Shown here: positions 1 through 7,425 of the stretch, piece after piece
Position numbering within the stretch: position 1 is the first letter of the stretch
Layout of the letters: the number at the start of each line of letters is the position of its first letter
Assembly: GCA_000447185.1 (NCBI GenBank)
Contig: KE647141.1
Span: forward strand, 1 to 16,802
Length of the DNA stretch: 16,802 nt
Reading direction: 5' to 3'
Origin: Vairimorpha apis BRL 01
Lineage: Eukaryota > Microsporidia > Nosematidae
Notes under the pieces: model-generated
Seen by the model: only the letters and a program-made list of their open reading frames with translations
Database searches by the model: none
What the model was told of the DNA's origin: nothing
Program-made: the position numbers and the translations under genes

Positions 1-435
1 TTATTTATAAAACAGTTTTTAACTTATGTTTTAAATAAATTTTTTTATTTAATAAATTAATAAATTATTTTTATTCAAAAATGAAATTTAAAGATATAAT
101 ATGATATACAAAGCTCCATTTAAACAATCATCAAACGTCTTTTTTTTAATAATTTATATGTAAATATATATCCGCTATTTTCATATAAAATTTAGATTTA
201 AACAAATTATTTATTTTTTAAGAGAGTTTTAATATAAAAAAGATTCATATGTATTTATGAAAAAGAAAAAGATTTGAATATTTAAGAAAAATTATTTATA
301 ATAATGCTCAATAAATTCATTATTAAACTCTATAAATTTTTTAAGTAATTTTATGGCATCATTTTAATAAATCCTTCTTAATCATATTAAATATATTTTA
401 AAATAGCTATTTTGTTTTATAAAATTTCACCCCAT
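1..435. other. AT-rich intergenic / left flank
   Basis: No gene is supported here. The stretch is almost pure A/T with short T and A runs. On the - strand a 22-codon open stretch ends in a stop at 292-294. It could be joined by a one-base shift near 360-368 to an ATG at 385, giving a roughly 31-residue basic peptide, but stretches this short are expected by chance at this base composition. The last 10 bases hold the C-run start signal of the eS21 gene. Confidence 0.6.
430..433 (+). promoter_or_regulatory. CCCC start-proximal signal of the eS21 gene
   Basis: CCCC lies two bases before the ATG at 436. A C-run immediately upstream of the start codon is the known microsporidian signal and implies a near-leaderless transcript. 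It decides the start: the open frame runs further upstream, but the signal points to the ATG at 436. Confidence 0.7.
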
Positions 436-636
436 ATGTTTGAAAGACGAAATTGTTCATTTACTAAAAGACCAATAGCTTCATGTGATAAGAGCAGTGT
501 ACAGATTACACTTGCCGATATAGATGAGATAGGAAGACTTAATGGAAATATCACTACATTTGATGTATCCGGTGTTGTAAGAAAAAATGGTTTATCTGAT
601 AGTTACCTATATGATGCAATTAACAATGAAGAATAA
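436..636 (+). CDS. RPS21: 40S ribosomal protein eS21 (RPS21)
   Basis: Component of the small ribosomal subunit; in yeast and human eS21 sits on the solvent side near uS2 and is needed for 18S rRNA maturation. The 66-residue protein aligns through most of its length with eukaryotic eS21: the [11 protein letters not shown] segment matches the family's PRKCSATNRII region, followed by [24 protein letters not shown] and a VRKNGLSDS block equivalent to IRRMGESDD. Human eS21 is about 83 residues, so this copy lacks roughly 10 N-terminal residues and ends early, in line with microsporidian protein shortening. The frame is open to a TTG at 412, but the CCCC at 430-433 places the start at 436. It is the first gene of a + strand cluster, and about 96 bases separate it from MAT1. 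Confidence 0.9.
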   Translation: MFERRNCSFTKRPIASCDKSSVQITLADIDEIGRLNGNITTFDVSGVVRKNGLSDSYLYDAINNEE

Positions 637-724
637 ATTATTATAAAATTTTATTATTTTTTTTAAGTTTTTCTTACATAACTTATAGGTTATAAAAATT
701 ATTTATTTATTCAAAAAAACAAGT

Positions 725-727
725 CCC
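725..727 (+). promoter_or_regulatory. CCC start-proximal signal of MAT1/TFB3
   Basis: TCCCTTAAA directly precedes the ATG at 733, with five bases between CCC and ATG. It has the same form as the signals at 1326, 2058 and 8958. Confidence 0.65.
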
Positions 728-732
728 TTAAA

Positions 733-1185
733 ATGTCTGATTCAAGATGTCCAATATGTAAAACAGATTCTTATTTGAATCCAGAAATGGTCCTTTATAT
801 AAGTCCTTGCTTTCATAAGATTTGTGAAAGCTGTATGATTAGAAATTTCAATGTTGGTAAAAACAAATGTTATGAATGTGGTATTGAATTAAGAAAAATT
901 AACTATATAACTTCTACATTTGAGGATATCGAAGTAGAAAAAGAGTGTAAAATAAGACGTCAATTCAATAAATATTTTTATAGAAATGAAGATGACTTTA
1001 ATGATATAGAAGAATATAATGATTATTTAGAAGAATACGAAAAATGTATTTATGAATTATGTGAATTTAAAAGTGAATCTTTAATTAAACAACGTATAAA
1101 TGAAATATTATTATCGGACTCGATTTTAAACAAAAAAATTGTTTTGGTTGCTGAAGAAATAAATGAAAATAGTTTGGAATTTTGA
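733..1185 (+). CDS. TFB3: CDK-activating kinase assembly factor MAT1/Tfb3 (TFIIH), N-terminal part
   Basis: MAT1/Tfb3 links the CDK7-cyclin H kinase to core TFIIH and stabilises the trimeric CAK complex in the nucleus. The protein opens with a C3HC4 RING finger: C6, C9, C26, H28, C31, C34, C46 and C49, with the family-typical CESC and YECG blocks. The MAT1-specific extension after the RING follows, at about residues 52-107: LRKINY, a FEDIEVEKE block, IRRQFNKYFYRNEDDF and EEYNDYLEEYE. This matches human LRKSNF, FEDPTVDKE and [20 protein letters not shown] very well. The frame stops after 150 codons, where the family runs to about 310 residues. The missing C-terminal motif is found just downstream in the next frame (1173-1319), so this is one gene with a one-base deficit near 1173-1185. 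The start is set by the CCC at 725-727. Confidence 0.9.
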   Translation: MSDSRCPICKTDSYLNPEMVLYISPCFHKICESCMIRNFNVGKNKCYECGIELRKINYITSTFEDIEVEKECKIRRQFNKYFYRNEDDFNDIEEYNDYLEEYEKCIYELCEFKSESLIKQRINEILLSDSILNKKIVLVAEEINENSLEF

Positions 1186-1319
1186 TTTTTAAAGAAGATA
1201 TTGAACCTATTATAAAGAAATGTAATGAAAATGTTTATCTACCATCTAAGTATTATGTAAAAAGTGAATGTGGAGGATTGTCTAAAAGTTTTATTATATC
1301 GTATTTACTTAAATATTGA
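1173..1319 (+). pseudogene. TFB3: Frame-displaced C-terminal tail of MAT1/Tfb3
   Basis: Directly after the TGA that ends the main MAT1 frame (1183-1185), another frame is open from 1173 to a TGA at 1317-1319, giving about 44 residues after the shift. It ends with SECGGLSKSF followed by an aliphatic stretch. Human MAT1 ends with a closely similar AGGYTSS block followed by a helix, the region that binds CDK7-cyclin H. Joining needs one extra base between about 1171 and 1185, for instance in the TTTT at 1180-1183. The next gene's signal begins 7 bases after this stop, so the C-terminus fills the gap between genes exactly. I call it part of a functional or recently broken gene; I cannot tell a sequencing undercall from a real mutation. 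Confidence 0.75.
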
Positions 1320-1325
1320 TATTAT

Positions 1326-1328
1326 CCC
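1326..1328 (+). promoter_or_regulatory. CCC start-proximal signal of the gene at 1336
   Basis: TCCCTTAATTA precedes the ATG at 1336; seven bases separate CCC from ATG. It falls immediately after the displaced MAT1 stop codon. Confidence 0.6.
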
Positions 1329-1335
1329 TTAATTA

Positions 1336-1929
1336 ATGTATATACAAACAATATATGGAACAAAATTTAAAATAAAAAATAATTTGAAAAAAGATGAAAT
1401 CATCAATGAAATAAGTAAAAAATTTGGATATGATAAATCTAAGATATATTTATATGATAATTTTTTTGGTGTTTTTAATACTAATAATTCATTTAAAAAA
1501 CATTTTAAACATTTAAAAAATAATCAGTTAAATTTAAACAGTGATTATGATTTTAAAACAAAGAATAAAACAACAGATAATTCCGAATCGAATGTATATT
1601 CTAAATATGGTGTACCTGATTACATTTATAATTATCATTTGCAAGAAGAACGACTAGATTATTTTTTGGATTATGAAAAAATGAAAATCGTATCTTATAT
1701 TCATATGAACATACCGGAAGAATTATCTCAAGATAAAAATTTAACTGCAAAAATTTTTAAACATTTTTTGTGTGAAAATAACCGAATAATAGAAGTTGAA
1801 CAAACAAATATTGATAGTTATGTAAGAGATTTTATAAATGAAGATTGGAAATCTTTTAATAAAGAAGATAAAGAAATAATTAATAAAAACTTAGAAGAAA
1901 TCATAAAAAACATATGTAAAAAAATATAA
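1336..1929 (+). CDS. Hypothetical protein with possible ubiquitin-like N-terminus
   Basis: I do not recognise this 197-residue protein. The C-run signal and its place in the + strand cluster support a real gene. Residues 1-42 have the order of a ubiquitin fold: a strand (YIQTIYG), a strand (TKFKIKN), a long amphipathic helix (KKDEIINEISKKFGYDKSKI) and a short strand (YLYDN). A low-complexity linker rich in Asn, Lys and Ser follows at about 50-85. A conserved-looking segment with PDYIYNYHLQEERLDYF and IPEELSQDKNLTAKIF lies at about 95-145, and the C-terminus is charged and helical. There is no membrane segment, signal peptide or Cys pair. Ubiquitin-like is inferred from the strand-helix pattern only. 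Confidence 0.7.
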   Translation: MYIQTIYGTKFKIKNNLKKDEIINEISKKFGYDKSKIYLYDNFFGVFNTNNSFKKHFKHLKNNQLNLNSDYDFKTKNKTTDNSESNVYSKYGVPDYIYNYHLQEERLDYFLDYEKMKIVSYIHMNIPEELSQDKNLTAKIFKHFLCENNRIIEVEQTNIDSYVRDFINEDWKSFNKEDKEIINKNLEEIIKNICKKI

Positions 1930-2057
1930 TAATGATAATATTATTTTTTCTTTTTACGATGTTTTGTAGTATTAACATATAAGTAAAAATTTTTTAGCTT
2001 AATTTTTGTAATGTGTTCATAAATTTTTTTAAATTATTTAAATATGTTTAAAATTCT

Positions 2058-2060
2058 CCC
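2058..2060 (+). promoter_or_regulatory. CCC start-proximal signal of the gene at 2063
   Basis: CTCCCTT directly precedes the ATG at 2063, with only two bases between CCC and ATG. It confirms that this ATG, not one further inside, is used. Confidence 0.6.
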
Positions 2061-2062
2061 TT

Positions 2063-2389
2063 ATGCAATATCAAAATTTAATAAAAAAAGAATTCGATTT
2101 TTGCATAAATAAAGATAAATCAAATGATTTTTTATTAAATGAATCAATAAAATATAATTTGAAAAATAATTTAAATTATAAGGAAATAAAAGTTATTTTT
2201 AATCTAATTTTAGAAAATTATAAGCTTTTTTTATTAGATGAAAATAAAGAATTTTCTGAGTACTATAAAATTGTTTTGTCAGATAAATCACAAAAATTAA
2301 TTTCTTTCACAATCAACGGTTGTATAATGTTTAGTGATATGATAAAGAAAATTTTTGTTGATGAAGATTTTTATGTTTTTTTAATATAA
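2063..2389 (+). CDS. Hypothetical protein, N-terminal part (frame continues at 2383-2772)
   Basis: Unrecognised. These 108 residues are soluble and mixed helix/strand: helical KEIKVIFNLILENYKLFLL at about residues 53-71, then strand-rich segments with KLISFTINGCIMFSD and EDFYVFLI. The reading frame ends at the TAA at 2387-2389, just after a run of seven T (2376-2382). In the adjacent frame coding continues with no gap through 2401-2772. That downstream frame has no C-run signal and opens without an ATG, so the two form one gene of about 236 residues lacking one base in the T run. The fused gene follows the 1336 gene after a 133-base spacer. Confidence 0.7.
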   Translation: MQYQNLIKKEFDFCINKDKSNDFLLNESIKYNLKNNLNYKEIKVIFNLILENYKLFLLDENKEFSEYYKIVLSDKSQKLISFTINGCIMFSDMIKKIFVDEDFYVFLI

Positions 2390-2772
2390 AAAATAAAGTT
2401 TTGTATGACACAAAAAAGAAAGATTTATTAAATAATATTTCAAGAATGTTTAATACGAAAAAAATAATTTTTATAGATTGGAATGTTTCAATAAACGTAT
2501 TTTTACAAAATGAAAAATTAGAAATGTTATTGTTTTACAAAAATAAATTTTATTTATTAAAAAGAATGAACATATTATACTGTAAAAACAATATATTAGA
2601 TTATTATAGTTACACGAATATATCCTATGTTCAAAATAAATGTGATTTGTGTGGTATTTTTAATTATGAATACGTAATTGAAGAAGATTTTGTTTTTAAA
2701 AGAAAGTTTAATAAATTTTGCAAAAAATGTTATAAAATTATTACTATTATACCATCATCTCTCAAAAAATAA
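2383..2772 (+). CDS. Hypothetical protein, C-terminal part with CxxC-x22-CxxC zinc site
   Basis: Continuation of the 2063 gene in the next frame. From 2401 it gives 123 residues. Near the end, four cysteines form CDLC and CKKC with 22 residues between the pairs (C81, C84, C107 and C110 counted from 2401), a plausible single structural zinc site. The rest is hydrophobic/basic alpha-beta sequence with aromatic-rich strands (KKIIFIDWNVSINVF, KLEMLLFYKNKFYLL). I found no family match. The frame begins with TTG at 2401 and is open back to the T run at 2376-2382. The nearest ATG in this frame is well inside, which argues against an independent gene. Confidence 0.65.
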   Translation, partial: NIKNKVLYDTKKKDLLNNISRMFNTKKIIFIDWNVSINVFLQNEKLEMLLFYKNKFYLLKRMNILYCKNNILDYYSYTNISYVQNKCDLCGIFNYEYVIEEDFVFKRKFNKFCKKCYKIITIIPSSLKK

Positions 2773-2819
2773 TGAGAAGTTAAATAAGAATAAAAATTAA
2801 AAACAAAAATATGTAATTA

Positions 2820-2978
2820 TTAATTTGTAAAAGACATTAATTTAAAAAAATTTACATCGTCTAAAATTTCTAAGATTTCATAATAAGATTCAAATTCATT
2901 ATATATATTTTGTAATATTTTGCATAAAACATAATTTTTACTTTTTAACATTTCAAGCTTATTTTCAAGATCATTTTC
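2820..2978 (-). pseudogene. Frame-displaced C-terminal tail of the coiled-coil protein
   Basis: Reading the - strand, the frame starting with GAA at 2978 is open to a TAA at 2822-2820, about 52 residues. It is acidic and coil-like at first (NDLENKLEMLKSKN), then has NEFESYYEILEILDDVNFF and ends MSFTN. Its character matches the coiled-coil protein just upstream, which stops early in its own frame at 2945. One missing base in the T runs at 2979-2989 (A runs on the coding strand) would join the two into a protein of about 148 residues. Confidence 0.55.
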
Positions 2979-3265
2979 TTTAATTTTTTATTTTTTATAC
3001 ATGTATATTGCTTGTTTATCTCATTTCTAAATTGAATGTGATTTTTTTTCATCTTATTCTCTAATTTTATATTTAAACTTTTTAACTTGTTATAATTAAT
3101 ATTAAGACTATTAAATTCTTCTTTAATTTTACATAACTCAACATTACAATCTATTAATCTGTTATTTGATTTATTTAATTCTTCTTTTAAATTATTATTA
3201 ATTGTATGTAATTTTTTATTATCTAATATTAATTCTTCTATTTTTGTATTATAATGTTCAAACAT
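2945..3265 (-). CDS. Small coiled-coil protein, function unknown
   Basis: These 106 residues are dominated by a coiled coil. From about residue 8 to 75, heptad-like spacing of Ile/Leu/Asn is seen in KIEELILDNKKLHTINNNLK, EELNKSNNRL and YNKLKSLNIKLENKMKK. There is no signal peptide or Cys pair. The last residues before the stop are Lys-rich and appear to be out of frame: the coil logically continues in the adjacent frame (2978-2820). Possible roles include a kinetochore, spindle-pole or tethering subunit, but nothing in the sequence chooses between them. The start at 3265 is preceded by TCCTT on the coding strand (3267-3271), a weak version of the C-run signal. Confidence 0.6.
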   Translation of the reverse strand: MFEHYNTKIEELILDNKKLHTINNNLKEELNKSNNRLIDCNVELCKIKEEFNSLNINYNKLKSLNIKLENKMKKNHIQFRNEINKQYTCIKNKKLKKMILKISLKC

Positions 3266-3525
3266 AAGGATAAAATTTAAAATTTTTTGTTTATTTTATA
3301 TATACTTATAATTGTGCGTTTATTAAAAAAATTAGAAGAAAATAGCATAAGCTATATTTATTACTCTTAAGAGTAGCGTACATCATAAAAAACATACGAC
3401 TTAAAACAAATATGTTTTTTATTGTCTCAGCTAGCATTGACTCTATCTCTGTAAAAACATCATTGATAGACAACCTCCTTTACGCAAGAACAACCCCTAA
3501 ATGAACAAAAAAATTTATATAAAAT
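3266..3525. other. GC-richer island, possible relic of a coding element
   Basis: About 3340-3500 is visibly richer in G/C than its surroundings. On the - strand it is open from just after a TAA near 3483 down to about 3313, reading LSINDVFTEIESMLAETIKN and continuing into a hydrophobic tail. It has no start codon or C-run. The complementary + frame is also open but looks less protein-like. The codon use (GAG, AAG, CTA) resembles the retroelement tails at 6115 and 7426 more than the local host genes, so a decayed mobile-element or horizontally acquired fragment is possible. No family is recognised. Confidence 0.3.
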
Positions 3526-3822
3526 TTATTTATTTTTTTTTAAAAAACCAAATAAATTTCCTTGTTTAGCTCTTTTTACTTCTGGCTTATTTTTTACAAC
3601 ATTTGTTTCTTCTGGTATATTTTTTTTAGTCTGAAAATACTTGTATATATCATCATAATTTTCTGTACTTAGAATATATAAAAAATCTCCAGAGTTCTTG
3701 CTTAGGCTTAATTTTGTTGTATTACCGACTTTATTTACATTTATAAATATTTTGTTGTATTTTGATAAATTATTACATTCCCAGTTTGAATCTCTCGTTC
3801 GAAAAATAGTTTCTTTTACCAT
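3526..3822 (-). CDS. Small protein with C-terminal PCNA-box-like motif
   Basis: 98 residues. The start is well supported: CCC (GGG at 3830-3832 on the + strand) lies seven bases before the ATG at 3822. Residues 1-66 look like a compact alpha/beta domain: a strand with IFINVN, KLSLSKNSG, FLYILS, and a helix YDDIYKYFQTKK. A polar linker (67-83) leads to KRAKQGNLFGFLKKNK, where Q87, L90, F93 and L94 fit the QxxhxxF(F/L/Y) pattern of a PCNA-interacting peptide with basic flanks. C-terminal PIP boxes are typical of small subunits of DNA polymerase delta, RNase H2 and similar replication proteins. The globular part also vaguely resembles the SRP9/SRP21 fold. Neither identity is established. Confidence 0.75.
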   Translation of the reverse strand: MVKETIFRTRDSNWECNNLSKYNKIFINVNKVGNTTKLSLSKNSGDFLYILSTENYDDIYKYFQTKKNIPEETNVVKNKPEVKRAKQGNLFGFLKKNK

Positions 3823-3829
3823 TTAAATT

Positions 3830-3832
3830 GGG
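3830..3832 (-). promoter_or_regulatory. CCC start-proximal signal of the gene at 3526-3822
   Basis: On the coding (-) strand the sequence is TCCCAATTTAAATG, with CCC seven bases before the start. It supports the ATG at 3822 and the - strand orientation of this gene. Confidence 0.6.
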
Positions 3833-4250
3833 ATTAAAGTTTAAATATTTTTTGTTAATTTTTAAATATTGTAAATATAATTTAAATCAAAAAACACAAT
3901 AAAAACATCATTGTTTTATTATGATAAAAAAAATTATTTTAATAAAAATGATTTTTATTTTTTAAATTAAAGAAAAATGAATAAATAAATGTTTTTTTGA
4001 TTATAATTATCAATAAAATACATAAATAAGAATAACTTACGAGATTAAATTTCACTATATAGATGAAATAAAATTTTAATTATATAAATACATTATAAAA
4101 ATGATAATATTAAAATATTCTTATTTTTTAATCAAAGTTTTATTTCGATAATAAATTTGAATTTTAAAACAGTGATAAAAATATAAAATTATATATATAA
4201 TTAATTTATAATCAAAATATTATTTATACATTTTTAAAAAAAAATTTATT
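3833..4250. other. AT-rich spacer, nothing recognised
   Basis: More than 400 bases of nearly pure A/T between two - strand genes. I see no open frame of interest, no C-run, no tRNA-like T-loop and no clear repeat. It includes the 3' flank of the lectin-like gene at 4251. Confidence 0.6.
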
Positions 4251-4787
4251 TTATATTTCATTATAAGGGTTTGCAGTAATTATGTTTGTAAATGATGGCG
4301 TATTTTCATGATTAATTGCACCAATTTCCTTAAAATCATCACTAATTTTAATTATAAAAAAATTTTGTTTTTTGTTATTTTTATCACATTTTTTTAATTC
4401 TAGAGGAATGTTATTATATGAATCTCTTTCTCCTTTTTCAAAGCATACATCATCTCTGAATATTTTATGATGATTTTCAATATATACAATCTGCCAATCA
4501 CTTGGTGCATATTGTCCTTTTTGTGTCATAACAAGTGTAGGATATTGACCTAAAACAAGTTCTCTAGAAAAATGTTCATTTTTAAATGTTGATATTCCTT
4601 TATTTTGTGTATCATATAAAAAAATATTCTCATCGTTGTTTTCCGAATTTGATGCTCTAAAATATAAACCATCAAATGTATTTTTTTCATTTTTAATATT
4701 TCTTAATTCCAATTCTTTATCCATTGTTAATATCTTAATTTTTACTTTAAATGAATAAATTATTAAAATGTAAAAAATATATTGCAT
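4251..4787 (-). CDS. Secreted ricin-B-like (beta-trefoil) lectin protein
   Basis: 178 residues. The first ATG (4787) gives a hydrophobic N-terminus (YIFYILIIYSF) that reads as a signal peptide, so secretion is inferred; a second ATG at residue 22 (4724) would remove it. The body resembles a degenerate ricin-B-type carbohydrate-binding repeat: SDWQIVY at 96-102 in the QxW position, then C115 ... LELKKC134 ... Q141-N-F143, the C-(x)n-L-x-L-x-x-C-(x)n-Q-x-F/W layout of one trefoil lobe. Only the lectin type of domain is seen, with no enzymatic chain. Families of secreted ricin-B lectins are known in Nosema and related genera and have been linked to spore adherence. No C-run precedes either possible start. 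It is a likely paralogue of the gene at 8115-8807. Confidence 0.7.
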   Translation of the reverse strand: MQYIFYILIIYSFKVKIKILTMDKELELRNIKNEKNTFDGLYFRASNSENNDENIFLYDTQNKGISTFKNEHFSRELVLGQYPTLVMTQKGQYAPSDWQIVYIENHHKIFRDDVCFEKGERDSYNNIPLELKKCDKNNKKQNFFIIKISDDFKEIGAINHENTPSFTNIITANPYNEI

Positions 4788-6114
4788 AGTTGAATAATTT
4801 CAAATTTTTTATACCTAAAAAATGTAAAACATGTTTCGAAAAAAATCACTAAAAATTATTAAATGATCCAAAATTTTAAAATATTTACAATTATCGCCAT
4901 TAGAATGATATTAATTTACGATCTAATTTTTTTGATAATATTACTGTGCCAATTTAAATGATGTAATATCTTAATATCAGCATAATTGCAAAAAAAAGAA
5001 CATATCTTTTTTTATTATTTTATTATGTTATATTCATTATTAGAATTTTTTTTTAAATAGTATATTATTTTATATTTCATATAAATTTTTCTATAGTTAT
5101 TATTTTGATGTTTTTTATTTCTTTTATTTTTTATTTTCTAAATATAAACAATTTAAAAGTTTATTACTTTTCACTATTTAGATTCATTTAATATATGTCG
5201 AAATTTAAAATTGAAAAAAATATAATTTAAATCAATTACAAAAAACAAAAGTTTGTATTTTTTAAATATATTTAGATAGATTTACGATCCTAAGTTTACC
5301 TATTTTGGTATTATGTTACTATCACTTCTTTTATTATTATATAAGATAATGATTTTGTCAAGTAATAAATCAAAAGATTGTACATATTGATTTTTTATTT
5401 TCTAAAAAATTTATTAATTTTGATTTTAAATATTTTAACAATTGATTTTTTTTATCATATTTTTTTATTTAGTTAATATAATTGTATTTATATTAATATC
5501 TAATTTTTAAGACTTATCCTTTTAAGTTTATTAAGACTTAATTTTTTTAAGCTACTTATAACATAGAAGTAAATTTTAAATCTAAATATTTTGTTATTTT
5601 TACTCAGTGTAGAAATTAAAAGCTTAAACACATTTAATATAAAATAATCTAATGTTTGTTCATGTATTAAATAATAGCATAATATCATATTTTTTTTATA
5701 AATATGTAAATATAATGTAGAAATCAAAATTTGCATTCTTTCTCACCTTATTATTTACTTTTATAATGCATGTATAAAATTTCTTATTGTTTTAAATTTA
5801 TTTTTACATAGATTTAGTTTTCAGTTTATGAATAATCTTATTTATTTAATATAATGATAGTTGTGCAATTTATTAAAACCGTTAAGTTATCATTTTTAAT
5901 TATCTTATATCATTATTTTACCTACTCTAAGTAAAAAAAATAAGAATTTATTTCTTTGACAGTATTAATGATTGCTTCAAATGAATTGTTTCTAGATTTA
6001 TTTAAGTATTTATACTTTTTTAAAACTTAAATTTAACTTAAAACTAATAATGTTTAGTTTTTTCTCTTTAAATTTATATAAAATAAAAAAAGTATTTTAA
6101 TTATAATTAAAAAT
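4788..6114. other. 1.3 kb AT-rich spacer, no supported gene
   Basis: Very long for a microsporidian intergenic region. It holds only low-complexity A/T sequence with short T runs. The longest open frame (5500-5736, - strand, 78 codons) is Leu/Ile/Lys/Tyr-rich, lacks a C-run and looks like a by-product of base composition, though a small secreted or membrane peptide is not excluded. No structural RNA is recognised. The spacer may be decayed mobile-element DNA next to the retroelement tail at 6115. Confidence 0.5.
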
Positions 6115-6550
6115 GTAGAGATTAGAGTAGACACCAGGATACCAACCGGTATCAAAGTGAAATATAATAAACCTGACGTTTATATTTTAGATAAAATAAA
6201 AAAGAGATATTAATCGTTGAAGTAGGAATAACCAGTTTCGATAACTTACAAGCTGTAGAAACGGAAAAAAAGCATAAATATGATCTGCTTGCCAATCATT
6301 GTGGTGCAATGCATGGATATAAAACAAAAATTATACCATATGTTAAGACATGGGAGGGAATAGAAACAACTTTCCACAAACAATACAGGAATGTGCTAAA
6401 TATAAACAGCCGAACACAGGCATACGTACAAGCCAGAGTGCTTAAGATGACTCTAGAGAGTCTCTCTATGGAAGTCCTAAGAGGCAAGTATATTACGGAA
6501 AGTGAACAGGAGGTTAATGAGTTAGAAAATTTAGAATCACATAAATGAGA
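6115..6550 (+). mobile_element. 5'-truncated non-LTR retrotransposon tail (restriction-like endonuclease domain), copy A
   Basis: Decayed C-terminal part of a LINE-type polyprotein. The first frame (6115-6210) reads VEIRVDTRIPTGIKVKYNKP then D, giving the family's K-P-D triad at about 6169-6177. After a frame break near 6207-6213 the next frame gives LIVEVGITSFDNLQAVETEK with the paired acidic residue (GAA at 6219), then KYDLLAN, KTKIIPYVKTWEGIETTFHK and a stop at 6546-6548. The KPD ... (D/E) ... K..KY..L arrangement is that of the restriction-like endonuclease at the C-terminus of R2/R4/CRE-type non-LTR elements. No reverse transcriptase remains; 5' truncation is normal for this class. G+C is higher than the surroundings. 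The open part from 6309 to 6548 should not be taken as an independent gene. Confidence 0.75.
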
Positions 6551-7425
6551 AAGTCGCCTATATCTACTTGTGACAATATATAAATTATTGAAAAACACTA
6601 TACCCTAATAAATATTTTCTTCAATTATAATTATATGTTTTCAGTAAAATTTTAATAATTTCATATAATCTGATTTTTCACTGAAATATTATATAAAATA
6701 AAATTGAAATAAATCATATATGCTTTTTAAAGATTTAAATATCTTAAACAAAATTAAATAATTTATTAAATGTTAATTTAAAATATATAAATTTTGTATT
6801 ATATTTATACATTTTTTATTAAAATAAATAAAACAAAAAATTGTTTATAGAACATTAAAATAAAAAATAAATTTTAATATATTTGTATTGGTTTTTATTT
6901 GATAAAATTAAAAAATATTATAATAATTTAAACAAAAAAATAATATATTAATTTTTAACATTGTAATTTAGATATTACCTTAGTATAAGTTTCAGACTAT
7001 ATAAGTATTTCTTTCCAATATAATGATTAATAGTTTTTTATTTAAATTTTAAATAATCTTTCAAAATATATATTGCTTAATTTAGAATGTTTTGTTTATT
7101 TAAAACAACATTAAATTTTTTATTCTATTTTATTTTTCTAAAAAAAATTCTTAGTATGTATAACTTAATCATATAAATTATAGTTTTTTATTACTATAAA
7201 TATTAAAAAAATTTATAAAATTAACTTACTTTTCAATAGTGTTTTTATTTTTTTAATATGATATATAAAAATGATTTTTATATATATAAATTTTATAAAC
7301 AATTATATTAAATATTTATATCAATAAGAATAAAAATTATTTACGATTGTAAAATGAAAAACTTTTTATTTGAGGGTTAATTTTATTATTCTATTATTTT
7401 TTTTCCGCTTCCGTATCAAACGAGT
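6551..7425. other. AT-rich spacer between facing retroelement tails
   Basis: Nearly 0.9 kb separates the two retroelement 3' ends. About 6551-6605 may be 3' untranslated retroelement sequence, since it is less AT-rich, and 7395-7425 is the corresponding 3' flank of copy B. The middle is low-complexity A/T with no open frame or repeat I can support. Confidence 0.5.

Noticed and set aside
292..385. Possible 31-residue - strand peptide with a one-base shift
   Set aside because: Too short to stand out from chance and has no start signal, though its repair would need the same kind of added base as the other breaks.
3501..3569. 22-codon + strand frame after CCCCTAAATG
   Set aside because: A good signal but only a Lys/Ile/Phe-rich peptide that runs antisense into the 3526-3822 gene; kept only as a finding.
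5500..5736. 78-codon - strand open frame, hydrophobic and Leu/Lys/Tyr-rich
   Set aside because: No C-run signal, low-complexity composition and no family pattern; frames of this length are expected by chance in such AT-rich DNA. A small membrane peptide cannot be fully excluded.
6296..6598. 100-codon - strand open frame
   Set aside because: Antisense shadow of retroelement tail A, whose + strand reading matches the endonuclease-tail family.
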